A stretch of DNA of 64,000 bases from contig JABSRT010000004.1 of assembly GCA_013214945.1 (NCBI GenBank), positions 186,001-250,000 of the forward strand. The letters are read 5' to 3'. Positions 1-6,417 of this stretch are shown piece by piece; positions within the stretch are counted from its first letter, which is position 1, and each line of letters starts with the position of its first letter. The notes beneath the pieces are model-generated. The model was not told the DNA's origin. It was given only the letters and a program-made list of their open reading frames with translations, and did not search any database. The DNA comes from Gammaproteobacteria bacterium (GTDB lineage: Bacteria > Pseudomonadota > Gammaproteobacteria > Enterobacterales > Psychrobiaceae). A program made the position numbers and the translations under genes.

Positions 1-711
1 ACTGATGTTACCGGCATCTTTACTACTGACCCCCGCATTACCGATCAAGCCAGAGCCCTAACTGAAATCAGCTTTAACGAAGCGGCAGAGTTAGCAACAT
101 TTGGCGCTAAGGTTTTACACCCATCAACCCTTATTCCTGCGATGCGCAAAAATATTCCGGTGTTTGTCGGTTCGTCACGCGAACCTGATGCGGGCGGCAC
201 TATGGTGCGCAATCAAACTGAAAATAAGCCGGTTTACCGTGCGATAGCGCTGCGCCGTAATCAAACGTTGGTCACGGTGACCAGCATGGAAATGTTGCAA
301 GCACCGGGTTTTCTCGCGCGCGTATTTACTCTTTTAGCCAAGCATAACCTCAGTGTTGATCTGGTCACCACTTCTGAAATTAGTATTGCCTTAACGCTTG
401 ATAGTACCGGTAGTGATTCCAGTGGCCGAGCATTACTTAGTGATGAATTACTGGCTGAACTGAATCAGGTTTGTGAAGTGACGGTAGAAGAAAACTTAGC
501 GCTGGTGGCCTTAGTGGGCAATAAAATTGATCGGTGTGATGGTGTTGGCGCTCGCTTATTTAGCGCGCTAGGTGATGTTAACGTCCGTTTAATTTGTCAT
601 GGTGCTAGTCAGCATAATTTATGTTTTTTGGTTGCTGATGACGTGGCATCCGATGTCGTTAGTCGTTTACACGACCAAATGTTTACCCTTAACAATCAAG
701 GAGCGGCGTAA
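1..711 (+). CDS. lysC: Aspartokinase III, C-terminal part (5' truncated by window edge)
   Basis: Aspartokinase phosphorylates L-aspartate, the committed step toward lysine, threonine and methionine. The frame is open from base 1, so the gene starts outside the window; 236 residues are visible. The visible part opens with the end of the kinase domain, including the FGAKVLHP stretch conserved in aspartokinases. The ALRRNQTL stretch and two ACT-type regulatory domains follow, to the end. ITTSE/VTTSE-like and SHNLCFLV segments match E. coli LysC closely, which suggests the lysine-sensitive isozyme; lysine inhibition is inferred from the family. The stop codon overlaps the dapA start (TAATG), so translation of the two is probably coupled. 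An internal ATG at 142 is not the start, because the upstream residues are clearly homologous too. Confidence 0.93.
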   Translation, partial: TDVTGIFTTDPRITDQARALTEISFNEAAELATFGAKVLHPSTLIPAMRKNIPVFVGSSREPDAGGTMVRNQTENKPVYRAIALRRNQTLVTVTSMEMLQAPGFLARVFTLLAKHNLSVDLVTTSEISIALTLDSTGSDSSGRALLSDELLAELNQVCEVTVEENLALVALVGNKIDRCDGVGARLFSALGDVNVRLICHGASQHNLCFLVADDVASDVVSRLHDQMFTLNNQGAA

Positions 712-1601
712 TGCCTCGTTTCGATTTATCTCAGTACCCACTATGGACGGCACTCGTTACCCCATTTAATGGAAGTAGCGGTGTTGATTATAATGCGTTG
801 GCAGACTTGCTCGATCAACAAGCTGCCGCCGGTAATGGTATTTTATTACTTGGTAGTACGGGTGAAGGGCTGGCTTTAACCAATGACGAGCAGCAAGAGA
901 TTGTCCGCTTTGCTTGTAATCACAGCCCTGACGCGCCGTTAATGGTCGCTATTGGTGGTTATAACCTTGAGCATCAGCTGGGGTGGATTGAGTTTTGTAA
1001 CCAGCTGCCGATCGATAGCTATTTATTGGCCGCGCCGCTTTACGCTAAACCTGGCCCTAAAGGCCAAGAACAATGGTTCCGCGCTTTACTTGAGCGCAGT
1101 CAGTTTCCTTGCATGATCTATAACGTGCCTTCGCGCGCCGGTGTCGACTTGTCACTCGACGCGCTAGCAAACTTAGCTGACCATCCTAACTTTTGGTCAG
1201 TCAAAGAGGCCAGCGGCAGCGGTGTCACCTTTAATGATTTTAAACAAGCATTGCCTTCAATCGCTATTTTTAGTGGCGAAGACGCAATGTTAGCCGAATT
1301 TTCAGCGCTTGGTGCCGCAGGTTTAGTCTCAGTTTGTGCTAACGCTTGGCCGCAAGCGACCCGACTGTATGTTAATCAGTGTTTAGCAACCAACATGGTT
1401 GACGATTTGGCACTGTGGCAAGCATCAATTGCGCCATTATTTAGTGTCGCTAATCCGATCCCAGTAAAAATACTGATGCATCAGCAGCAGCTAATTAAAC
1501 ATCCTGATTTACGGATGCCGCTAACTCATCATGAGTTAACGCAGCATCAGGCCCTAATTGAGGCCAACACCAAAATTGAACAGTGGTTTTCACAGCAATA
1601 A
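711..1601 (+). CDS. dapA: 4-hydroxy-tetrahydrodipicolinate synthase
   Basis: DapA condenses pyruvate with aspartate semialdehyde in the DAP/lysine branch. The 296-residue protein is a single TIM barrel of usual length. The Schiff-base lysine is K165 in SVKEASG and the proton-relay tyrosine is Y137 in IYNVPSRAG. The substrate-loop GSTGEG is at 48-53. An AAGGAG ribosome binding site at 698-703 precedes the ATG, which overlaps the lysC stop by one base. It sits second in a lysC-dapA-dapD-lysA-like operon, which fits a biosynthetic role rather than sialic acid or sugar-acid aldolase activity of the same fold. Confidence 0.95.
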   Translation: MPRFDLSQYPLWTALVTPFNGSSGVDYNALADLLDQQAAAGNGILLLGSTGEGLALTNDEQQEIVRFACNHSPDAPLMVAIGGYNLEHQLGWIEFCNQLPIDSYLLAAPLYAKPGPKGQEQWFRALLERSQFPCMIYNVPSRAGVDLSLDALANLADHPNFWSVKEASGSGVTFNDFKQALPSIAIFSGEDAMLAEFSALGAAGLVSVCANAWPQATRLYVNQCLATNMVDDLALWQASIAPLFSVANPIPVKILMHQQQLIKHPDLRMPLTHHELTQHQALIEANTKIEQWFSQQ

Positions 1602-1620
1602 CATAAATAGGTTTATTACA

Positions 1621-2370
1621 ATGAATTGGCAACAAGTTTTTGAATTATTAGAAGTTGGTGAATTACGTGCGGCGACGCAAGACAGCGAAGGTAACTGGCA
1701 CGCAAATGTTGACGTTAAAAAAGCAATTTTAGAAGCTTTTAAAGCGGGTGAGAATATTAGCTTTGAAGGTCAGTATCAGGGTTTTGTCGATAAGCACAAT
1801 TTAGCACCGCGTCAATTTACCCCGCAAGATAAGGTGCGTCTAGTGCCGGGCGGCTCATCGGTTCGTCGTGGTAGCTATGTTGCGCCTGGCGTTATCATTA
1901 TGCCGCCAGCTTACATTAATGTTGGCGCTTATGTTGATAGCGGCACCATGATTGACTCGAATGCATTGGTTGGTTCATGTGCTCAAATTGGTAAAAATGT
2001 TCATATTTCTGCCGGCGTTCAAATTGGCGGCGTATTAGAGCCAATTGGTGCTAGCCCGGTTGTGGTTGAAGATAATGCATTTATTAGTGCTGGTTGTATC
2101 TTGGTTGAAGGCGTGGTTGTTAAAGAAGGTGCAGTATTAGCTCCGGGTGTCACCTTGTCGGCTTCGGTTCCTGTGTATGACTGTGTTAATGAAGTGATGT
2201 TAGCCAAAGGCCAGCCTATTCCACGTAATGCGATTGTTATTCCTGGCACGCGACCAATTCAAAGTGAATGGGCTAAGCAGCATGGCTTAACAATGTTTTG
2301 TCCAATTATCATTAAGTACCGTGATGGTCAGAGTGATGCGGCACTCGAACTGGAACAGGCGTTAAGATAA
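1621..2370 (+). CDS. dapD: 2,3,4,5-tetrahydropyridine-2,6-dicarboxylate N-succinyltransferase
   Basis: DapD transfers succinyl from succinyl-CoA to tetrahydrodipicolinate, so this organism uses the succinylase route to DAP. A left-handed beta-helix of hexapeptide repeats spans about residues 84-180. It includes the family hallmark GSCAQIGKNVH and GGVLEP, with D112 in TMID at the conserved acid position. I chose ATG 1621 rather than an in-frame upstream start at 1558, because that extension lies inside dapA and MNWQQVFELL begins the family-like N-terminus. At 249 residues it is shorter than E. coli DapD (about 274), having a reduced N-terminal helical part. Its stop overlaps the next start (TAATG). 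Confidence 0.92.
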   Translation: MNWQQVFELLEVGELRAATQDSEGNWHANVDVKKAILEAFKAGENISFEGQYQGFVDKHNLAPRQFTPQDKVRLVPGGSSVRRGSYVAPGVIIMPPAYINVGAYVDSGTMIDSNALVGSCAQIGKNVHISAGVQIGGVLEPIGASPVVVEDNAFISAGCILVEGVVVKEGAVLAPGVTLSASVPVYDCVNEVMLAKGQPIPRNAIVIPGTRPIQSEWAKQHGLTMFCPIIIKYRDGQSDAALELEQALR

Positions 2371-3572
2371 TGAGAGCGGTCACTGGCGAATTTCGCACTA
2401 AATTACAGACGTTCGCCGGCGAGCAAGCTGCGCCTTTTTTCGTCTACGACATTGACGCTTTAGCTAGCCATATTGCAAGTTTGAAAAACGAACAAATTAA
2501 GCTGTGGTTTGCGGTTAAAGCCAATCCGTTATCGCGCGTTATCCAAACGCTTGATGATAACGGCATGAACTTTGATGTCGCAAGTTTAGGTGAATTAGAG
2601 CAGGTATTGGCCCAAGGGGTTAGTGCACAGCGGATCTTAAATACTGGCCCTGCCAAATCACGTGCTCAGTTAACGCATTTTCTTGAGCGTGGGGTTAATA
2701 CTTATGTGGTTGAAAGCGTCAATCAGCTGGTATTGCTTAATCAATTGGCAGCAGCGGTTGAGTTTACGCCACAAGTATTACTGCGGGTTCAGCTACGTTT
2801 CGACGAAGGTGACAATAATCCCCTTGGTGGCAACAGCTTAACCCCTTTTGGTTTGGGCACCGATGAATGGTCTCAAATCGATTTAGCAGACTACCCTGAG
2901 CTTGATGTGGTTGGATTACATATCTTTCAATGGGGCAATATGCTCGATCCGTTAAAGTTAATCCGTTTATGGCAGCAAATGATTAAGCCATTAACCGATT
3001 TGGCTCAGCAATTGAAATTTGAGCTAAAAGTGTTGGATTTAGGTGGTGGACTTGGCATTCCTTATTGTGCCGACGAGCCATCGCTTGACTGGTCACAACT
3101 TGTGGCAGCATTAACCGAGATTAAACACAGCGCTGGTGTTAATGAACTGTGGCTTGAGCTTGGCCGCTTTGCGGTTGGTGAGTATGGTCATTACCTAACC
3201 AATGTGGTTGACCGAAAAACGAATTACCAGCAAGAGTTACTGGTTTTAGAAGGCGGCATTAATCATTTATTGCGCCCAGCAATTACCGAACAACCTTTTC
3301 CGGTGCAGCTGTTACGTTCATCAAAAGTTAAGCAACAGCCGTTTCACTTGCACGGCCCGCTGTGTACCAGTTTAGATAAGTTAGGTGAGCTTGATTTGCC
3401 GCAAGATGTTAAGGTTGATGACACGCTGATGTTCTCGCAATGTGGTGCCTATGGTTTCACTGAAGCGATGCCGTTTTTCTTGTGTCACGCGTTACCGGCA
3501 GAAGTGGTTTATCAGGGGGGGCAGTTTGAAATTATTCGTGCGTCCCAGCCGGCTTCATCGTATTTATGCTAA
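2370..3572 (+). CDS. LysA-like PLP-dependent decarboxylase (fold type III)
   Basis: This 400-residue alanine-racemase-fold decarboxylase is the last gene of the lysine/DAP operon, so meso-DAP to lysine is the obvious reaction. The PLP lysine is K50 in FAVKANP; the glycine-rich LDLGGGLGIPY and the C-terminal QCGAYGF motif are present. However, the substrate motif that reads CESGD in classical LysA is CTSLD here (C332-T333). The usual HIGSQ is replaced by HIFQW. This CTxxD variant recalls, from memory, decarboxylases acting on other amino acids or carrier-bound substrates, so specificity is uncertain and no gene symbol is given. A strong terminator follows seven bases after the stop. Confidence 0.82.
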   Translation: MRAVTGEFRTKLQTFAGEQAAPFFVYDIDALASHIASLKNEQIKLWFAVKANPLSRVIQTLDDNGMNFDVASLGELEQVLAQGVSAQRILNTGPAKSRAQLTHFLERGVNTYVVESVNQLVLLNQLAAAVEFTPQVLLRVQLRFDEGDNNPLGGNSLTPFGLGTDEWSQIDLADYPELDVVGLHIFQWGNMLDPLKLIRLWQQMIKPLTDLAQQLKFELKVLDLGGGLGIPYCADEPSLDWSQLVAALTEIKHSAGVNELWLELGRFAVGEYGHYLTNVVDRKTNYQQELLVLEGGINHLLRPAITEQPFPVQLLRSSKVKQQPFHLHGPLCTSLDKLGELDLPQDVKVDDTLMFSQCGAYGFTEAMPFFLCHALPAEVVYQGGQFEIIRASQPASSYLC

Positions 3573-3578
3573 GCCAGA

Positions 3579-3605
3579 CCAGCTCTTAGGAGCTGGTTTT
3601 TTGTT
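3579..3605 (+). terminator. Rho-independent terminator of the lysC-dapA-dapD operon
   Basis: A perfect 7-bp stem (CCAGCTC/GAGCTGG, 3579-3585 and 3590-3596) with a TTAG loop is followed by a T6-G-T4 tract. It lies directly after the stop of the LysA-like gene and separates it from the amidohydrolase gene. Confidence 0.9.
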
Positions 3606-3645
3606 TTAAACAATAAGTTAAGTTATTCATTGTAAGGTTTTGTTA

Positions 3646-4764
3646 ATGTCACAAATTATTTCGTCTGAAGTAGAAGTTACCCACATGGCTAATGGTCAGG
3701 CGATGACCGTGCCTGTTTATTCGATTAAAGGGCAGGGCAATGGCCCTAGTGTCTACATTCAGGCAAATATGCACGGCGCCGAAGTTCAAGGTAATGCGGT
3801 AATATTTCAGTTGTTAGAGCAATTAAAGCAGCTCGATTGTTACGGTGACATCACCTTGGTGCCGTTAGCTAATCCGATTGGCAGCAATCAAAAAAGTGGC
3901 GAGTTTACTTTAGGTCGATTTGATCCCATTACGGGTGATAACTGGAACCGCGGTTATCATTTTAATGCGCAACTACCGCAACAGTTTGCGCAGCAAAATC
4001 CAGATTTAAGCATGAGTGAAATCGTTAGTCAGTTCCGAGCACTGATTATTGCCGATCTTGAGCAGCAACGATTTAACAACCCATATGGTGTCACTACTGG
4101 GCGGTTCTTGTGCGCGAAGCTACAGCGCATGGCATTCGAGGCCGATATTGTGCTTGATTTACATACCGGGCCAATTTCTTCACGTCACCTTTATTGCCCC
4201 GAGTACACCAAAGATAGCGCAGTATTATTTGATATCCCGCATGTGTTATTTATTCCGCGTGATTTTGACGGTGCGCTCGACGAAGCTTGTTTTTGCCCGT
4301 GGTGGCAATTACAGCAGGCGTACAGCGATCAAGGTCGAGCAATCGAGGTTGCGGTCAAGGCCTTTACACTTGAGTTAGGTTCGCAAGAATGGTTATGTCT
4401 TGAGGAAGCCAAGCGAGATAGTCACAGTATTCTTAGCTACCTTAGTCATCATCGTGTGATAAAAAAAGGCAGTTTCGAGCCTACCGAAATGACTCGCTAT
4501 GGCTGTGATTTAAAAGACTATCGCACCGTTTATGCCAACAAAAGTGGTCTGGTTGAATACTTGGCGCCTTTAGGGCAACAGGTTAAAGCGGGCGAGCCGT
4601 TAGTGCGAACGCTTCGCATGGATCGTTACGACCAAGATGATGTGGTTGAGGTGACTCCAGCATTAGAAAACTGTATTCCGGTTTTACATTTTGCCTCGGC
4701 CAGCGTTAATCAGGGCACAGAAATTTATAAATTGTTGACCAATTATTTCACTTTATCGCGTTAA
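3646..4764 (+). CDS. Succinylglutamate desuccinylase/aspartoacylase family (M14) hydrolase
   Basis: This is a zinc-dependent amidohydrolase of the AstE/AspA family, 372 residues. Zinc ligands are visible as H43 and E46 in NMHGAEVQGN and H173 in LDLHTGP; the catalytic Glu is probably E243 in TLELGS. A C-terminal beta barrel (residues about 285-350) has the biotinyl-like shape of the family. The substrate is probably an N-acyl amino acid but cannot be read from sequence. I place the start at ATG 3646, because a TAAGG ribosome binding site at 3633-3637 is correctly spaced, rather than at TTG 3640. It follows the DAP operon but lies behind its terminator, so it is not clearly part of it. Confidence 0.85.
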   Translation: MSQIISSEVEVTHMANGQAMTVPVYSIKGQGNGPSVYIQANMHGAEVQGNAVIFQLLEQLKQLDCYGDITLVPLANPIGSNQKSGEFTLGRFDPITGDNWNRGYHFNAQLPQQFAQQNPDLSMSEIVSQFRALIIADLEQQRFNNPYGVTTGRFLCAKLQRMAFEADIVLDLHTGPISSRHLYCPEYTKDSAVLFDIPHVLFIPRDFDGALDEACFCPWWQLQQAYSDQGRAIEVAVKAFTLELGSQEWLCLEEAKRDSHSILSYLSHHRVIKKGSFEPTEMTRYGCDLKDYRTVYANKSGLVEYLAPLGQQVKAGEPLVRTLRMDRYDQDDVVEVTPALENCIPVLHFASASVNQGTEIYKLLTNYFTLSR

Positions 4765-4805
4765 GCCGTTAAGCTTGCGCCAATATAATTTTTGAGTGAA
4801 TAATT

Positions 4806-5099
4806 ATGGCTATTGGAAGTCGCAATAAAAAAGTAAAAGGCCCAGCGACAACACAACCCGCGTCTAAAGACCAGGTTGTTATTGTTGAAGTCAATGTTGA
4901 GCCGATTGAGCTGTACAAAATTCTAAAAATTGAGAATTTAGTGGAAGGCGGTGGCGAAGCTAAAGTCCGCATCGCCAATGGCGAAGTGTTGTTAAACGGC
5001 TTAATTGAAACACGTAAACGCAAAAAAGTGTATAACGGCGACGAAGTAGAATTTCTTGGTCAGGTACTTAAAGTGAGTGTCGTTATTCAAGAAAGCTAG
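4806..5099 (+). CDS. YbcJ-like S4-domain RNA-binding protein
   Basis: This 97-residue protein has a basic N-terminal tail of about 25 residues and then a single S4-like fold. The hallmark LVEGGGEAK and the following NG..ETRKRKK motif are present. The E. coli homologue YbcJ is a small RNA-binding protein of unclear physiological target. Forty-one bases separate it from the upstream hydrolase; co-transcription is possible but not shown. No terminator is visible directly after it. The next 180 bases contain the promoter and dyad of the DUF454 gene. Confidence 0.85.
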   Translation: MAIGSRNKKVKGPATTQPASKDQVVIVEVNVEPIELYKILKIENLVEGGGEAKVRIANGEVLLNGLIETRKRKKVYNGDEVEFLGQVLKVSVVIQES

Positions 5100-5147
5100 T
5101 CAAGATTACACGGCAAGAGCGTTTGAAATAAATGGACAAAATTTCAG

Positions 5148-5186
5148 AGATATTGGGGGGTGTTTGCGAAACATGCGCCAATATCT
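5148..5186. promoter_or_regulatory. 39-bp interrupted palindrome, candidate operator
   Basis: Outer arms AGATATTGG (5148-5156) and CCAATATCT (5178-5186) are perfect reverse complements. Inner arms TGTTT (5161-5165) and AAACA (5169-5173) are too, and both pairs share the same centre at 5167. The element lies just upstream of a perfect TATAAT (5191-5196) and covers the -35 region. That arrangement suits a repressor site for the DUF454 gene. The binding protein is unknown. Confidence 0.5.
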
Positions 5187-5196
5187 AGATTATAAT
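5168..5196 (+). promoter_or_regulatory. Candidate sigma70 promoter for the DUF454 gene
   Basis: A consensus -10 TATAAT is at 5191-5196. A weak -35 GAAACA at 5168-5173 stands 17 bases upstream, inside the 39-bp dyad. Transcription would start near 5203, leaving a leader of about 75 bases before the GTG start. Confidence 0.5.
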
Positions 5197-5279
5197 GCGC
5201 TTGCCAAGGTCAAGATAATTAGACTTGCAACTTGTTAAGCTTATCGTTAGCTTAGGTTTATGGCTATTAACCAAAGCGG

Positions 5280-5699
5280 GTGTCAGCAGTGGGAAGTTTT
5301 AAACGTTATAGTTTGATGACGATCGGGGTGATATCACTGATTTTAGGTGTTATTGGTATTGTCCTGCCCTTATTGCCAACCACGCCTTTTTTATTGCTGT
5401 CTGCCAGCTGTTTTGCCAAAAGTTCAGATAAATTTTACCAGTGGCTGATTAATCACCGTTGGTTTGGCTCGTATATTCAAAATTACCGCAGTGGTCGCGG
5501 TTTGCCACTAAAAGTGAAATGTACCACGATAGCGTTGTTGTGGCTGTCGATTGGTAGTTCGGTGATTTTCTTTGTTGATTTCTTCTGGGCTAAGCTACTG
5601 ATGATTGCTATCGCTTGTTGCGTTTCTTGTTACTTATTAACTCGGCCAACGCTGAAATCAACACCTGTGCAAGCCAAAGCTAAGCTATCTATCGAGTAA
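5280..5699 (+). CDS. YbaN-like DUF454 inner membrane protein
   Basis: This 139-residue small membrane protein has the DUF454 signature: a first membrane helix leading into VLPLLPTTPFLLL, then a CFAKSS segment, a cytoplasmic loop, and two more helices (about 80-97 and 100-118). Function of the family is unknown. The start is uncertain: GTG 5280 or GTG 5289 both give the usual length, and no strong ribosome binding site decides between them. The gene stands alone behind its own promoter and dyad. Its last codons, including the stop, are duplicated in a 16-bp tandem repeat. Confidence 0.82.
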   Translation: MSAVGSFKRYSLMTIGVISLILGVIGIVLPLLPTTPFLLLSASCFAKSSDKFYQWLINHRWFGSYIQNYRSGRGLPLKVKCTTIALLWLSIGSSVIFFVDFFWAKLLMIAIACCVSCYLLTRPTLKSTPVQAKAKLSIE

Positions 5700-5718
5700 G
5701 TTATCTATCGAGTAAGTT
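5687..5718 (+). repeat. 16-bp perfect tandem duplication over a stop codon
   Basis: ATCTATCGAGTAAGTT occurs twice head to tail (5687-5702 and 5703-5718). The first copy carries the final Ile-Glu codons and the TAA of the DUF454 gene. The second copy carries the last codons of a possible small gene on the other strand. Replication slippage is the simplest origin. Confidence 0.9.
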
Positions 5719-5853
5719 ATAAGATACTTTATTACTGGTCAGCTGGCAGACAGACTCTGAATTACAATGGTATTGGAAATATTCACCCAACAACACATAA
5801 TTCATCGCAATGATTAGTAATAACCCCACTACCAAATAGTAAATAAAATCCAT
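5701..5853 (-). CDS. Possible 50-aa single-pass membrane peptide
   Basis: An ATG at 5853 opens a 50-codon frame. Residues 4-22 form one convincing hydrophobic helix (IYYLVVGLLLIIAMNYVLL), followed by a polar tail with two cysteines (C31 and C36) and a basic end. An AAGGGA-like ribosome binding site lies about ten bases upstream. It fills the gap between the DUF454 gene and pilE on the same strand as the pil cluster. I do not recognise the family. The topology is typical of real small membrane proteins, but an accidental frame cannot be excluded. Confidence 0.4.
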   Translation of the reverse strand: MDFIYYLVVGLLLIIAMNYVLLGEYFQYHCNSESVCQLTSNKVSYNLLDR

Positions 5854-5982
5854 CTGTTCTATCCCTTACCAAAATATTAATCTTAGATTCAGTCTAGAAC
5901 ATAACTTTTATTTTACCATTTTGATTAGTTTTAACCGTGATAAATGATCATCTATTTAGGTGTAATAGTATTACTATTCGGC

Positions 5983-6405
5983 TTAATCTTGCCAGCTATT
6001 TTGAGTGCCCCATTTCCTTGCTCCAGTATGGCTTAGGGTTAAATCGCCATCGCCAGCTTGTGGCGAATCCGATTGTGCTGTAGCTTTTAATGAATAGCTT
6101 TGAGCCGCTGCACTGACAATGGTTAACACGTAATATTTACTCGTGCCGTCTCGTGGCACCTTGGTTGAAAGGGGAATTGAGCCACCAGCGGAGCTAAATT
6201 TAGCGCCGGCATAGCTATTATTTTCACTATAATAACGCTCCATCGCGCCAGCCAGTCCTTCTAAAGCAATTTTAGCTTGGGCACGATTGGTTTTAACGAC
6301 CGAGCTTTTATAATTTGGATAAACGATTGTGGATAAAATGCCAATTATTGCAATAACAATCAACAATTCAATTAAGGTGATTCCGTTTTGTCGGTTAGGT
6401 CGCAT
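5983..6405 (-). CDS. pilE: Type IV pilin-like protein PilE (minor pilin)
   Basis: This small prepilin has a short basic leader, a cleavage site after Gly in QNG/ITLIE, the conserved Glu at mature position 5, and the hydrophobic N-terminal helix that packs pilin cores. A globular domain with C-terminal beta strands follows. It is last in the fimT-pilV-pilW-pilX-pilY1-pilE cluster, the classical order. Two ATGs are adjacent (6408 and 6405). The AAGGA ribosome binding site lies only three bases from the first and six from the second, so 6405 is preferred. Only nine bases separate it from pilY1. Confidence 0.88.
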   Translation of the reverse strand: MRPNRQNGITLIELLIVIAIIGILSTIVYPNYKSSVVKTNRAQAKIALEGLAGAMERYYSENNSYAGAKFSSAGGSIPLSTKVPRDGTSKYYVLTIVSAAAQSYSLKATAQSDSPQAGDGDLTLSHTGARKWGTQNSWQD

Positions 6406-6417
6406 CATTAATCCTTA

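Noticed and set aside
4049-4378. 109-codon frame inside the AstE/AspA-like gene
   Set aside because: Entirely within a well-supported gene in another frame, with no protein-like composition.
5964-5978. AATAGT-ATT-ACTATT dyad downstream of pilE
   Set aside because: Short, purely AT-rich and without a T-run on the minus strand; not convincing as terminator or operator.
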